From Niastella caeni (GTDB taxonomy: Bacteria > Bacteroidota > Bacteroidia > Chitinophagales > Chitinophagaceae), in NCBI RefSeq assembly GCF_004834005.1, contig NZ_STFF01000007.1, positions 1-64,000 of the forward strand: DNA of 64,000 bases. Reading direction: 5' to 3'. Below are positions 44,950 to 54,046 of the stretch, piece by piece (positions within the stretch are counted from its first letter, which is position 1; each line of letters opens with the position of its first letter). The translations under genes were made by a program, and so were the position numbers. Below the pieces are notes generated by a model, which was given only the letters and a program-made list of their open reading frames with translations, had not been told where the DNA came from and ran no database searches.

Positions 44950-45010
44950 ATTCCAAATTCCAAATAAATCGCAAATCACAAATTCCCGAAATCTCAAAAT
45001 CTCCAGATCC
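44945..45010. repeat. AAATTCC-type simple repeat between the MutS-like genes
   Basis: Degenerate copies of AAATTCCAAATTCC and AAATCACAAATTCCC fill the 63-base gap between the two MutS-related genes. It resembles the low-complexity intergenic repeats seen elsewhere in the window. Confidence 0.6.
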
Positions 45011-45012
45011 AA

Positions 45013-46329
45013 ATGAACTTTCACATAGATACGCAAACGCTGGAAGAGCTGAACCTGCTGGGTAAATACAGGCAGGGTTCCATTTACAGCCTGTTTTACC
45101 AGGTAAGAACAAGAGGGGGCGAGCAGTTGCTGGATAACCTGTTTCACCATCCGCTCACCAATGCGGAAGCCATCAATGCGCGCAGCAGCATCCTGCAATT
45201 CTTTCAGCAGGCCGATCTGTTGTTCCCCTTCGATGTGCAGGAGATCGGCATGATGCGGGAATACCTTGATACTGCGGCAGGCAATAATACGCTGGCAACA
45301 CTGGGCGGTACCGTTATAAAAAAACTGTTGGCTGGTTTAACCCGCGATGAACGGTATAAAGGCCTTGTACAGGGGGTACAGGCAACGATCGGTACCCTGA
45401 ACAAATGCTGGTTATTCCTGCAGCAAATGCAACCGCCGGCGGGCGCGTGGCATACACGGGTGCAAGAGGTTCGGGAACTTTTGAGCGACCCGCGGCTGGA
45501 GCGTTTGCGCAATATAGATATCTATAAATCCCTATCGGTAAAAATCCTGGCTTATTACGATCACCTGTTAAAGAATGATCTGAACGATGCTATGGAACGC
45601 CTGCTGGCGTTCATTTACGAACTGGATGTGTATGTCTCTGTGAGCGACGTAGCGCGTACAAGAGGGTTTACCTATGCAAAGGCGTACCCGCCGGAGAAAA
45701 ATATTTTAGAGGCTACCGGGTTGTATCATCCTTCCCTGAAACAGGCTGTTGGCAATTCTATCACTATGGGCCAGGAAAGTAACGTGTTGTTCCTGACCGG
45801 GGCTAATATGGCCGGTAAATCAACCTGGATGAAATCCGTAGGTATTGCTGTTTACCTGGCGCATATGGGCTTTCCCGTTGCAGCAGCCAGTATGTATTTC
45901 TCGGTACGCGATGGATTGTATTCTTCCATCAACGTGGCAGATAACATCAGCCTTGGATACAGTCATTTTTATGCAGAAGTGGTACGGGTAAAGCAGGCTG
46001 CAGAGGCGGTGAGCAGTGGCAAAAGATTATTGGTGATGTTCGATGAGCTGTTCAAAGGCACCAATGTGAAAGATGCATATGATGGCACGCTGGCCGTTAC
46101 GGAAGCCTTTGCCGGTTATACGGCCTGCCTGTTCATTGTGTCAACGCATATCATTGAAGTGGGGGAGGTGTTACAACAGCATGCCAATGTTCATTGTACG
46201 TATATGCCTACGGTTATGGAAGGGTCGATCCCCCGGTATACTTACCAGTTGCAGGAAGGTATTACCGAAGACCGCCAGGGTATGTTGATCATTCAGAATG
46301 AGGGAATACTGGAACTGATAGAAGCCTGA
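45013..46329 (+). CDS. MutS-related ATPase, second tandem copy
   Basis: A 438-residue paralogue of the protein at 43657. It shares the start pattern (LGKYRQGSIYSLFYQVRTRGGEQLL), Walker A LTGANMAGKSTWMKS, Walker B LLVMFDELFKGTNVKDA and the C-terminal GITEDRQGMLII. Mismatch-binding domains are again missing. MutS proteins act as dimers, so the two paralogues may form a heterodimer; that is inference. The gene ends just before a palindromic repeat that is also the convergent terminator. Confidence 0.85.
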   Translation: MNFHIDTQTLEELNLLGKYRQGSIYSLFYQVRTRGGEQLLDNLFHHPLTNAEAINARSSILQFFQQADLLFPFDVQEIGMMREYLDTAAGNNTLATLGGTVIKKLLAGLTRDERYKGLVQGVQATIGTLNKCWLFLQQMQPPAGAWHTRVQEVRELLSDPRLERLRNIDIYKSLSVKILAYYDHLLKNDLNDAMERLLAFIYELDVYVSVSDVARTRGFTYAKAYPPEKNILEATGLYHPSLKQAVGNSITMGQESNVLFLTGANMAGKSTWMKSVGIAVYLAHMGFPVAAASMYFSVRDGLYSSINVADNISLGYSHFYAEVVRVKQAAEAVSSGKRLLVMFDELFKGTNVKDAYDGTLAVTEAFAGYTACLFIVSTHIIEVGEVLQQHANVHCTYMPTVMEGSIPRYTYQLQEGITEDRQGMLIIQNEGILELIEA

Positions 46330-46333
46330 AACA

Positions 46334-46370
46334 ATACCCGTGTCACGGTTTAAAACCGTGGCACGGGTAT
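46334..46370. terminator. Palindromic repeat and bidirectional terminator
   Basis: ATACCCGTGTCACGGTTT (46334-46351) and AAACCGTGGCACGGGTAT (46353-46370) form an 18-bp stem with one mismatch and almost no loop, between the convergent MutS-like and GAF-type genes. The right arm is the exact reverse complement of the 18-bp sequence at 32103-32120, so it is also a dispersed repeat. Confidence 0.7.
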
Positions 46371-46378
46371 CTGGTATT

Positions 46379-48775
46379 TTACTTACTGTTCTGCAGATTA
46401 ATATCAACCCGCAACGCTTTTAATCCGCTTACTCCTTGTAGTTCCTCCAACTCCAGAGATTCCATCCCGGGCAATAGCAAATTCTTGCTTTGCAGGAATA
46501 GGATATATTCCTGGTATTCCTGCGCCTCTTTAGGGTTGCTGTATACCAGGGCTATTTTCCCGGGTTGCGTTAACCGTTCATTCGTACCATAAATATGTAC
46601 TTTGTCTAAACGTTTCTTCATGATCTCGTAGCGGATGTTATACGAGCCCTCCACATCAAAACGCCTTTCGTCTTTGCGGAAACTGATACTGATGGGTTGA
46701 CTATGGATCAATATCAGTTGCGTAGTTTGCAGGGGAACCTGCAGGGAAGGTATTAATGCGTGGGTGATGCGGGCAATTTCTGCCATGGAACTCAATTGCC
46801 ATAGCCTGATGTTCTTCAGGTAAAGCATATTGAATTCGTTTTTCGGCGCAATCGACTGTCCGATGTAAATGGTATACTCAACCCCATCGGTTTTATACTT
46901 TTCAAAATAATGCGGGTAAGATTGCTGCATGAGCTCTTCCTGCTTTTCGAAACTTTGCAGCACCGCATTGTTAATGGTAATGAGAGAATTTTCATACTCA
47001 TTCCGGTTGCGATACAAATAACCGTTATAATCATTGACCATGTTTACGTAGCTGGTAATTATTTCCCGCGACTGGGGATGACTGCTTTGCAGGTGTTGCA
47101 GCACCGGGGTTACTTCTTTCTCAAAAAATTCATTGATGCGTACTTCATCTTCAGCAGCCAGTCCATTTTCTATAGCCTGCCGGAAAGTAAAGTTCTTGAA
47201 TTTCAATCCTTCCAGTAAAGGCAAATGCAGGCGGCTTTGCAGTTTGTCAAATATATCATCTACCAGGTCAATGTGTTCTTTCAGGTCTTTCTGAATAGCC
47301 CGGCTTCTTTCAATAGATGAGTTACGAATGTCAATAGCGCCATACAACGGGTATACATTGTCGAACACCACATTCCCGGTGATACTGGCTGTTTCTTCTT
47401 TATGTTCATTGTGCATGTACTCCCAGGCCACTTCGGCAAACTTCCATTCAACAGCCGGTTGTAATGCGGTGAATTTTTCTTTGATGATCTTTTCAATGCG
47501 ATTATTAAAGGAGTCCCTGTTCTTCAACAGCGCCAGTGATAACAACGGCATGGCAGTTTCAATCCTGTTCATAACATCCTGGTTCAGTTGGCCGGGTATG
47601 GGAGAAGCGAGTTCCAGCACACCTAATAAACCGTCATTATTTTGAATAGGGTAAATTATATAACTTCTTACACCTTCATCTAAAAGGACTTTTGTAAATG
47701 GCGCCACTTCAAGTACATGTTCATCGAGCACAGAAAGGGCGATGGGCTCGGGGTGCTCGCTGAAAAATTCCACGCTCATTTGGTAAGCTGCTAGGCTATC
47801 GGCATCGGTCGATTTCCATTTTTTTCCGAGCAGGCCATGCTGCGTGCAGGTTTCATCCAGCACAAACCGGTTATTGAGTTGTACAAATGGCGTAAGCCCC
47901 ACTTCTACTTCATTCAGTTCAACCAGGGCGTGAATATTTTTTTTCAACCCCTGTACAATAGATGTATCGCAGCTGTCGTGCGCCAGCAATATTTTCTTAA
48001 TAGCATCCAGCGATTCCTGTATGGTGAAGTCCTCACCGATCCATACGCCAAATCCTTCGGCTTCAAAAAGTTCAAGCGGCATTTTTTCCAGTTGCCGGTC
48101 AAGGTCTAAAATGCGCAGAGAGTTTAAGCAAACAGCGCAATCCTGTATCTGGGGGAGCGTTCCTTTGAGCGTAATATCAATAAACCGGCGATCGTACCGT
48201 AATTTGTAATAGCGTCTCATGCCGGTGGTCTTATCTACTATCGGATATACCAGGTGGGGGTCTTCATTCAATTTAATATTGTAGAATTTCTCCAGTATAT
48301 GCTCATAGATGAGCGCGCATTGCGCCTGTTTTAAATATTCAACCGTTACATTGTCGGGCAGTAAAAAATGTTCTTCGGTTTCATCGACGAATAATTTCCT
48401 GAAGGGCTGAGAATAATTGAAAATGGAAAACTCATAAGGCAGGCCCATGGTGAACATATTTTTTTCCTGGTCGCTTACCACCGGAAAAAGCGTAGTGCCC
48501 AGCAATTCAAGCAGGTCATGGTTTTCTTCCAGTAAATGCATATCTGTGATCGGCTCCAGCAGGGCCGGCACTTCTTCAAATCTTTCAATCAGGTAAGCAT
48601 ATATTCTTGATCTGGTATCGGAGGTGCCTTGTAATTTATCTTTTAAGTAATTAACAAAGGGACGAAAGGAGATCTTGCTGTCGATAGATAAGCTGTCATC
48701 AAAACTTTCACTACTCGCTGCAAGTATTTTCAGGTTGTTCACAGCCTGAAAGGCAGGCGCAATCGTATCCAGCAT
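46379..48775 (-). CDS. Large GAF-domain-type protein of unknown function
   Basis: A 798-residue soluble protein. Residues about 290-430 read as a GAF domain (LDEGVRSYIIYPIQNNDGLLGVLELASP). The flanking N-terminal 280 and C-terminal 360 residues are unfamiliar. The C-terminal part is helical and ends in a beta-rich block (VALVYSNPKEAQEYQEYILFL). No kinase, cyclase, HD-GYP or DNA-binding motif is visible. It is monocistronic, convergent with the MutS-like pair. It may be a sensor, but its output is not apparent. Confidence 0.75.
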   Translation of the reverse strand: MLDTIAPAFQAVNNLKILAASSESFDDSLSIDSKISFRPFVNYLKDKLQGTSDTRSRIYAYLIERFEEVPALLEPITDMHLLEENHDLLELLGTTLFPVVSDQEKNMFTMGLPYEFSIFNYSQPFRKLFVDETEEHFLLPDNVTVEYLKQAQCALIYEHILEKFYNIKLNEDPHLVYPIVDKTTGMRRYYKLRYDRRFIDITLKGTLPQIQDCAVCLNSLRILDLDRQLEKMPLELFEAEGFGVWIGEDFTIQESLDAIKKILLAHDSCDTSIVQGLKKNIHALVELNEVEVGLTPFVQLNNRFVLDETCTQHGLLGKKWKSTDADSLAAYQMSVEFFSEHPEPIALSVLDEHVLEVAPFTKVLLDEGVRSYIIYPIQNNDGLLGVLELASPIPGQLNQDVMNRIETAMPLLSLALLKNRDSFNNRIEKIIKEKFTALQPAVEWKFAEVAWEYMHNEHKEETASITGNVVFDNVYPLYGAIDIRNSSIERSRAIQKDLKEHIDLVDDIFDKLQSRLHLPLLEGLKFKNFTFRQAIENGLAAEDEVRINEFFEKEVTPVLQHLQSSHPQSREIITSYVNMVNDYNGYLYRNRNEYENSLITINNAVLQSFEKQEELMQQSYPHYFEKYKTDGVEYTIYIGQSIAPKNEFNMLYLKNIRLWQLSSMAEIARITHALIPSLQVPLQTTQLILIHSQPISISFRKDERRFDVEGSYNIRYEIMKKRLDKVHIYGTNERLTQPGKIALVYSNPKEAQEYQEYILFLQSKNLLLPGMESLELEELQGVSGLKALRVDINLQNSK

Positions 48776-48895
48776 AACGCAGTATTTAGGAGTGAGTAAA
48801 ATAATTGGCTACCTATAAAGTTAGGAATAAACTAAGGTTTTATCGCCAATGTATTTTACTTCTATTTTGCTGGTGAAACGCTGAGTACGTACCTG

Positions 48896-51409
48896 CTACA
48901 CCATTCTACCCATGAAAGGATCTGTTTTACCTGGTTCACCGGTTTCAACGCGGCCGGCATATCTTTTCTCAAATAACTGATTGCCTTTTAGTTTAATGGA
49001 AAAGTCGTACCAGCCATAGCTTTTGGCGGTATTGATGGTGATCGCATTCTTTACTTTTTTTCCCGCAGGGATGGTAATGCTTTGCGCCGGATTTTTATAT
49101 GCATTGTCTGTTATTTCAAAGACAACGGGTTGTGTGCCGGTATTGTTTGCCCAGATAACCACATTACCGGTATGCTGGCCTTTGGCATCTGTTTCATAGG
49201 CACATAATAACATAACCTGCGGATCGTTCGGCGTGCCCAAAAATTCACGAAAGAAACCATTGGGACCATACACCAGTAAATGATAGGTATTGTTCTCAAA
49301 ATCGTTCAATTGCCATTTGGGTTGTATGTAGCGTCCCTGTTCCACGGCGTAGGCCCAGTTTTGCATCTCCTGTTGCTGGTATTTACCGGGTGCGTAAATA
49401 TGAAAAGGCGAACCGGCCGATCGTTCCCCAAAGCTCTTGCCTGCTCTGAGGATGATCTCCACTGTTTTTTTATCGGCAGACAAGATACAATCAGCATCCA
49501 GATCATAGGGCAGGGCACAGGCGTTGCGGATGCCTTTTTCCTGCTGTGGCATGAAAGGCGATTGCCAGGGTGCTTTATTGATGGCTGCTATTTCTTTTGC
49601 TGTCAGCTTTTTAAAGTTCGATGGCAGTTTTTTGAATTGGGCTTTATGAATGCCTTCTATAAATTCATCTCTTTCCAGAAATTCGGGAAGCGTGATCTTC
49701 TCGCCATTATAAGGTCTGAATACAGAAGTAAGATCACCGCAAACCGTACGACGCCATTTACTGATGTTGGTTTCCTCAATTTTCTTTCCTGTTTTGTGCA
49801 ATAGAAATGTTTCCAGGAATTGCAGTGAGGAAGTATGATCGAACACTTGTGAGTTTACCCAGCCGCCACGCGTCCAGGGCGAAGCTACAACCATGGGTAC
49901 CCGGTAGCCCAGGCCGATAGAGCTTTCGCGTGCGAACTCTTTAATGGATTGTTGTTTTTCATTCACTACATATTCCACGCCGGTATCAACGCCGGAAGAG
50001 GTGAAACCGGTTGACGCATTATGCGGATGTGGCGCTACAAAGGGCGGCAGGTGATCATAGTAGCCATCGTTTTCATCGTAGGTTAAAATGAAGATCGTTT
50101 TCTTCCATACTTCGGGGTTCTGCGTTAATATATCCAGTACTTCGCTGATATACCACACGCCGAACCAGGCTGCAGAGGGATGATCGGAAAAGTTTTCCGG
50201 CGCAACGATCCATGAAACGGTTGGCAGTTTACCGTTTTTAACATCTTCACGGAACTGGTGCAGCACATCGCCCTTCGGCGCTTTCATTTCGCGTTCCTTA
50301 TTGCCGTCTTTATACTTTATTGTAGTAAGCTCATGATAGTTGGGGTCGTTCTTATTGGTATCAAACGCCTTTTCATGCAGGTTCTTTTCCCGGGCGGTGA
50401 GCCGTTCATAATTTGCTGCGGTATATTTTATTTGATCTGCTTCAACGATCTTGAGTTGCGCCTTCAGCTTTTCAATCCTTTTCTTCACTTGCTCAGCATC
50501 CGTACCGGCTGCCAGGCTTTGCTCCTGCTTTTTGATCTCTTCTGCAAGCAGGGCGGCTGCTTTGGGCAGGTTCTTTATATATGCCGGATGGAATTTTACC
50601 TGGTATTGCGTGAAATATTCCAGCGGGTTGTCGCCGAAATTAGCCAGCCAGCCATCTTCTTCTCCTTCAAATCCTACGCCCACACTCAATTCATTCTGGT
50701 ACACTTTCCAGGATATGCCATTGTCTTCCAATCGCTCAGGATAGGTTGTCCAGTTTACCATAGTGTCGTAATCGGCGTCTTCGTTCCAAACATTGGCCGG
50801 CACGTTCTCATCCTGTTTTTCGCGAATGGTGCCGCTCCAGAAATACAGGCGGTTGGGCGTGGTGCCGGTAAGGGCAGAACAAAAATTATGATCGCAAACA
50901 GTGAAGGCATCGGCCAGGGCGTAATAGAACGGAATATCTTCCCGGGTATGGAAACCCAGGGTCAAAGGCATAGCCTTGTAATCTTTGTTGCCGGAAGGTT
51001 TGGCCTCCAGCCATTTGTCGTACCGGCCGTTGTTCCGGGCATCAACCTGGTTGGACCAGGAGTGGGGGAGGGAGTTCATCCACGTGGCTTTGGTGTTGTG
51101 AATATCAAGCTGGAAAGGCGCATAGGTTTCGCCCTCGTTATTGGTTTGCAGCCAAACCAGGTTTTTATTGGGTAACCGGATAGCCCGCGGGTCGTTAAAG
51201 CCACGTACGCCTTGTAATGAGCCGTATGCATGATCGAACGACCGGTTCTCCTGCATCAGGAATACGACATGCTCTGCGTCTTTCCAGGTGCTGCCCGCGT
51301 CGGGATCAATGGCCAGCGCTTTGGCAATGGCGGGGGGTAACAATTGCATAAGGCCGGCGCCGCCGGAAATCAGGGATGCTTTTTTAAGGAATTCTCTACG
51401 GGTATCCAT
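48896..51409 (-). CDS. Phosphocholine-specific phospholipase C
   Basis: An 837-residue secreted phospholipase. The Tat signal peptide starts MDTRREFLKKASLISGG. The phosphoesterase domain (about 45-520) begins VVFLMQENRSFDHAYGSLQGVRG and contains the metal-site block LTYDENDGYYDH and WTRGGWVNSQVFDHTS. Two C-terminal DUF756-type beta domains (about 630-830) complete the usual layout. It hydrolyses phosphatidylcholine and related lipids to a diglyceride and phosphocholine. Single gene with no linked phosphate genes. Confidence 0.93.
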   Translation of the reverse strand: MDTRREFLKKASLISGGAGLMQLLPPAIAKALAIDPDAGSTWKDAEHVVFLMQENRSFDHAYGSLQGVRGFNDPRAIRLPNKNLVWLQTNNEGETYAPFQLDIHNTKATWMNSLPHSWSNQVDARNNGRYDKWLEAKPSGNKDYKAMPLTLGFHTREDIPFYYALADAFTVCDHNFCSALTGTTPNRLYFWSGTIREKQDENVPANVWNEDADYDTMVNWTTYPERLEDNGISWKVYQNELSVGVGFEGEEDGWLANFGDNPLEYFTQYQVKFHPAYIKNLPKAAALLAEEIKKQEQSLAAGTDAEQVKKRIEKLKAQLKIVEADQIKYTAANYERLTAREKNLHEKAFDTNKNDPNYHELTTIKYKDGNKEREMKAPKGDVLHQFREDVKNGKLPTVSWIVAPENFSDHPSAAWFGVWYISEVLDILTQNPEVWKKTIFILTYDENDGYYDHLPPFVAPHPHNASTGFTSSGVDTGVEYVVNEKQQSIKEFARESSIGLGYRVPMVVASPWTRGGWVNSQVFDHTSSLQFLETFLLHKTGKKIEETNISKWRRTVCGDLTSVFRPYNGEKITLPEFLERDEFIEGIHKAQFKKLPSNFKKLTAKEIAAINKAPWQSPFMPQQEKGIRNACALPYDLDADCILSADKKTVEIILRAGKSFGERSAGSPFHIYAPGKYQQQEMQNWAYAVEQGRYIQPKWQLNDFENNTYHLLVYGPNGFFREFLGTPNDPQVMLLCAYETDAKGQHTGNVVIWANNTGTQPVVFEITDNAYKNPAQSITIPAGKKVKNAITINTAKSYGWYDFSIKLKGNQLFEKRYAGRVETGEPGKTDPFMGRMV

Positions 51410-51830
51410 TGGTTGTAATAATTGTATGCCCGATAAAAGTAATGGTTAATAACATATCAGCTATAGACCCACAAAAAATTAAACAGATGTTAATAAAGGT
51501 TTAACCGATTTTCTCTTCCCGGGGGCCACCCTAACGATTGGTCCGCCCATAAGTTGTTCACCTTTTAAAATTATTGCACAGTATTTGCAAAGTATAAAAA
51601 GTAGCAGTCCGTATAAGATATTTTTGAAAACACCAAACAGGAATACCATGACTATATTTTACATTTTATAGAACTGCTTAACCCACCAGCCCTTCTCCAT
51701 AATATACGTCCTGAGCGAAGTCGAAGCACGTCCTGAGCGAAGTCGAAGCACGTCCTGAGCGAAGTCGAAGGATCCCAACCTACACCGGTCTGAAAGCCTG
51801 GTATTCCGCTAATTCGTTAACCGTTAACCT
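51410..51830. other. Divergent intergenic region
   Basis: Upstream of both the phospholipase and the gliding-type surface protein. It is AT-rich except for the 22-bp tandem repeat listed separately at 51706-51771. No gene or clear promoter pair was recognised. Confidence 0.4.
51706..51771. repeat. 22-bp tandem repeat, three units
   Basis: ACGTCCTGAGCGAAGTCGAAGC starts at 51706, 51728 and 51750 with perfect or near-perfect copies. The core TCCTGAGCGAAGTCGAAG is a common dispersed intergenic sequence in Bacteroidota, here amplified in tandem. Confidence 0.85.
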
Positions 51831-53885
51831 ATGAAAGGGAATTTTACCTCTTTTGTATTAGTATTGCTATGTCTATTCCAGAAGGCTACCAGCCAGATCG
51901 TGAATCGTGAATCGTCAATCGGGAGTGCCACGAATTCGGGAAGTTCGAATAATATCAGCCAGTTCGAATTAAAGAACCACAAACCACAAACTTCAAACCA
52001 CAACCCGGTCAAGGCGCTGCAAGCCGAAACTTGTCCCACCAATATTGACTTTGAATCCGGCTCCTTTAATAACTGGCGATGTTACATAGGAGAAACAGAC
52101 GTTCAAAATAATAAGAATGTAATAAATGTAACGGCCTCATCGCCTGTAACCGGCAGGCATACCCTATTAGTAAAAGCAGCAGGTGCCACGCTTGACCCGT
52201 ATGGTGGATTTCCCATTAACCCGCCCGATGGCAGTGGATATGCCGTAAAACTGGGCAACGATGATATTAATAAAGAGGCGGAACGTATTGTATATGAATT
52301 TACCGTTCCGGCCAATGCGAAAGATGCGTCCATTACTTACCGGTACGCAGTGGTGTTTGAGGACCCGGGTCATGTGGCAAACGAACAACCCCGGTTTATT
52401 GCCCGCATGCTCGATGTGCAATCCAATACTTACCTGCCTTGTGCTTCCAACGAATACATTGCCACGGCATCGCTGCCTGGTTTTCAAACATCGCCGGTTG
52501 ATGGTACGGTTAAGTTTAAGCCCTGGTCGTCGGCATTCCTTAACCTGGATGCCTATGCCGGCAAAACCTTGCAACTGGAGTTTACTACCGCCGACTGCAC
52601 CCAGGGCGGTCACTGGGGATATGCTTATGTTGATGTGGGAGAATGCAATGTATCTGCGATTGCTCATTTTGAATGTAATCCGATGGTGGCCACCTTTACC
52701 GGTCCGGCCGGTTTCCAGGAATATAAATGGTTCGATGATAATTTCACTAAAGAACTGGGAACGGGTGAAGTCCTTGTGATCGATCCTGCGCCACCAATTA
52801 ATAATGTGAATGTTGTGGTTGTACCCTTTAATGGTTTTGGTTGCAGTGATACGCTGCAGGCGTCTGTGTATCCTATATTGCCATTGGCCAATGCAGGACC
52901 GGATACTGTAGTTTGTCCTGATCATCCGATAACCATTGGTTCGCCGGCTGCCAGCGGATTCACCTATGCATGGTCACCGGCGAACTTTTTATCAGACTCC
53001 CTGGTTGCCCAACCTGTAGGCAGACCGCCACAGCCAGCCACCTATGTGGTTACCGTTACCAGCATCGAGAGCGGATGTATTGATAAGGACACAATAAACC
53101 TGACCGTATTTCAACCAATTGAAATAACGGTTTCGCCTGATCAAACAATTTGCGAAGGACAAATGGTGAACCTGCAGGCGCAGGGAGCCGCAGTAACGTA
53201 TGCGTGGTCACCGGGGCAGGGGTTAAGCCGCTCCAATATTGCTAACCCGGTGGCAGCACCGAAAACGACCACTAACTACCAGGTAATTGGTTTCGATGGC
53301 CACCAGTGTTTTACAGATACCGGTTTTATAAAGGTGATCGTAAATCCGAAGCCGCAAGTAGATGTAGGCCCGGATGTGGCGTTGGCTACCGGAAGTACGC
53401 ACACCTTCGCTCCCAAAACTCAGAATGGTCCTATTGTATCGTGGCAATGGTCGCCTGGCGCTGATCTCAGTTGTACTTCCTGCTCAACACCGGTGGCTAC
53501 TGTCAAAAAAAATACGACGTATTATGCCAGGGTCACCAATGAAAATGGTTGTGTAGGTGTTGATTCCATGAACATCAGACCATTTTGTTTGAGCACACAG
53601 GTGTTTATCCCGAATGCTTTTTCACCTGATGGCGATGGCATGAATGATGTTTTCATGGTGCGCGGCAAAGGGGTGGCACTGGTGCGTTCATTCAGGGTTT
53701 TCTCCCGCTGGGGTGAACTGGTTTTTGAAAAAACAAACTTCTCGCCGAACGATCCTGCCTTTGGCTGGGACGGAAGAATACGCGGCGCTACCGGCCCGGC
53801 GGAAGTATATGTTTACATTGCTGAGGTGGTTTGTGAGAATGACCTTATCAATACGTATAAAGGGAATGTTACGCTCTTAAAGTAG
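51831..53885 (+). CDS. Secreted multidomain surface protein with gliding-type T9SS C-terminal domain
   Basis: A 684-residue type IX secretion client. The signal peptide (LVLLCLFQKATS) is followed by about 40 residues coded by intergenic-type simple repeats. Then come a lectin/fibronectin-like domain (about 65-270), three Ig/PKD-like repeats (about 350-425, 430-515, 520-590, each with YAWSP or WQWSP) and a type B sorting domain (about 595-684, VFIPNAFSPDGDGMND, RWGELVFEK, GWDGRI). The following PorP/SprF gene is the usual partner for such clients. It probably is anchored at, or released from, the cell surface. Confidence 0.9.
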   Translation: MKGNFTSFVLVLLCLFQKATSQIVNRESSIGSATNSGSSNNISQFELKNHKPQTSNHNPVKALQAETCPTNIDFESGSFNNWRCYIGETDVQNNKNVINVTASSPVTGRHTLLVKAAGATLDPYGGFPINPPDGSGYAVKLGNDDINKEAERIVYEFTVPANAKDASITYRYAVVFEDPGHVANEQPRFIARMLDVQSNTYLPCASNEYIATASLPGFQTSPVDGTVKFKPWSSAFLNLDAYAGKTLQLEFTTADCTQGGHWGYAYVDVGECNVSAIAHFECNPMVATFTGPAGFQEYKWFDDNFTKELGTGEVLVIDPAPPINNVNVVVVPFNGFGCSDTLQASVYPILPLANAGPDTVVCPDHPITIGSPAASGFTYAWSPANFLSDSLVAQPVGRPPQPATYVVTVTSIESGCIDKDTINLTVFQPIEITVSPDQTICEGQMVNLQAQGAAVTYAWSPGQGLSRSNIANPVAAPKTTTNYQVIGFDGHQCFTDTGFIKVIVNPKPQVDVGPDVALATGSTHTFAPKTQNGPIVSWQWSPGADLSCTSCSTPVATVKKNTTYYARVTNENGCVGVDSMNIRPFCLSTQVFIPNAFSPDGDGMNDVFMVRGKGVALVRSFRVFSRWGELVFEKTNFSPNDPAFGWDGRIRGATGPAEVYVYIAEVVCENDLINTYKGNVTLLK

Positions 53886-53893
53886 CACTGGGT

Positions 53894-53976
53894 TCAAAGC
53901 TGAAAGCCTAAAGCCGTGCGCCCATGATATAAGCTGTAAGATTTAAGCTGTAAGCTGTAAGCTATAAGCTGTAAGC
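53894..53976. repeat. AAGCTGT heptamer array
   Basis: Repeats of AAGCTGT and variants (AAGCTAT, AAGCCGT, AAGATTT) run for about 80 bases between the surface-protein and PorP/SprF genes, clearest at 53930-53976. Confidence 0.8.
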
Positions 53977-54046
53977 AAATACAGGGAACAACGCTAAAAA
54001 GCTCGTAAACCCAACCATAGACCACAAACAACAAACCACAAACTTT

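Noticed and set aside
43657..46329. Mismatch-repair mutS
   Set aside because: Both proteins are only about 430 residues and lack domains I and II, so they cannot be the canonical repair protein.
50258..51175. Long 305-residue plus-strand frame
   Set aside because: It lies fully inside the phospholipase C gene on the other strand, which has clear motifs, so it is a shadow.
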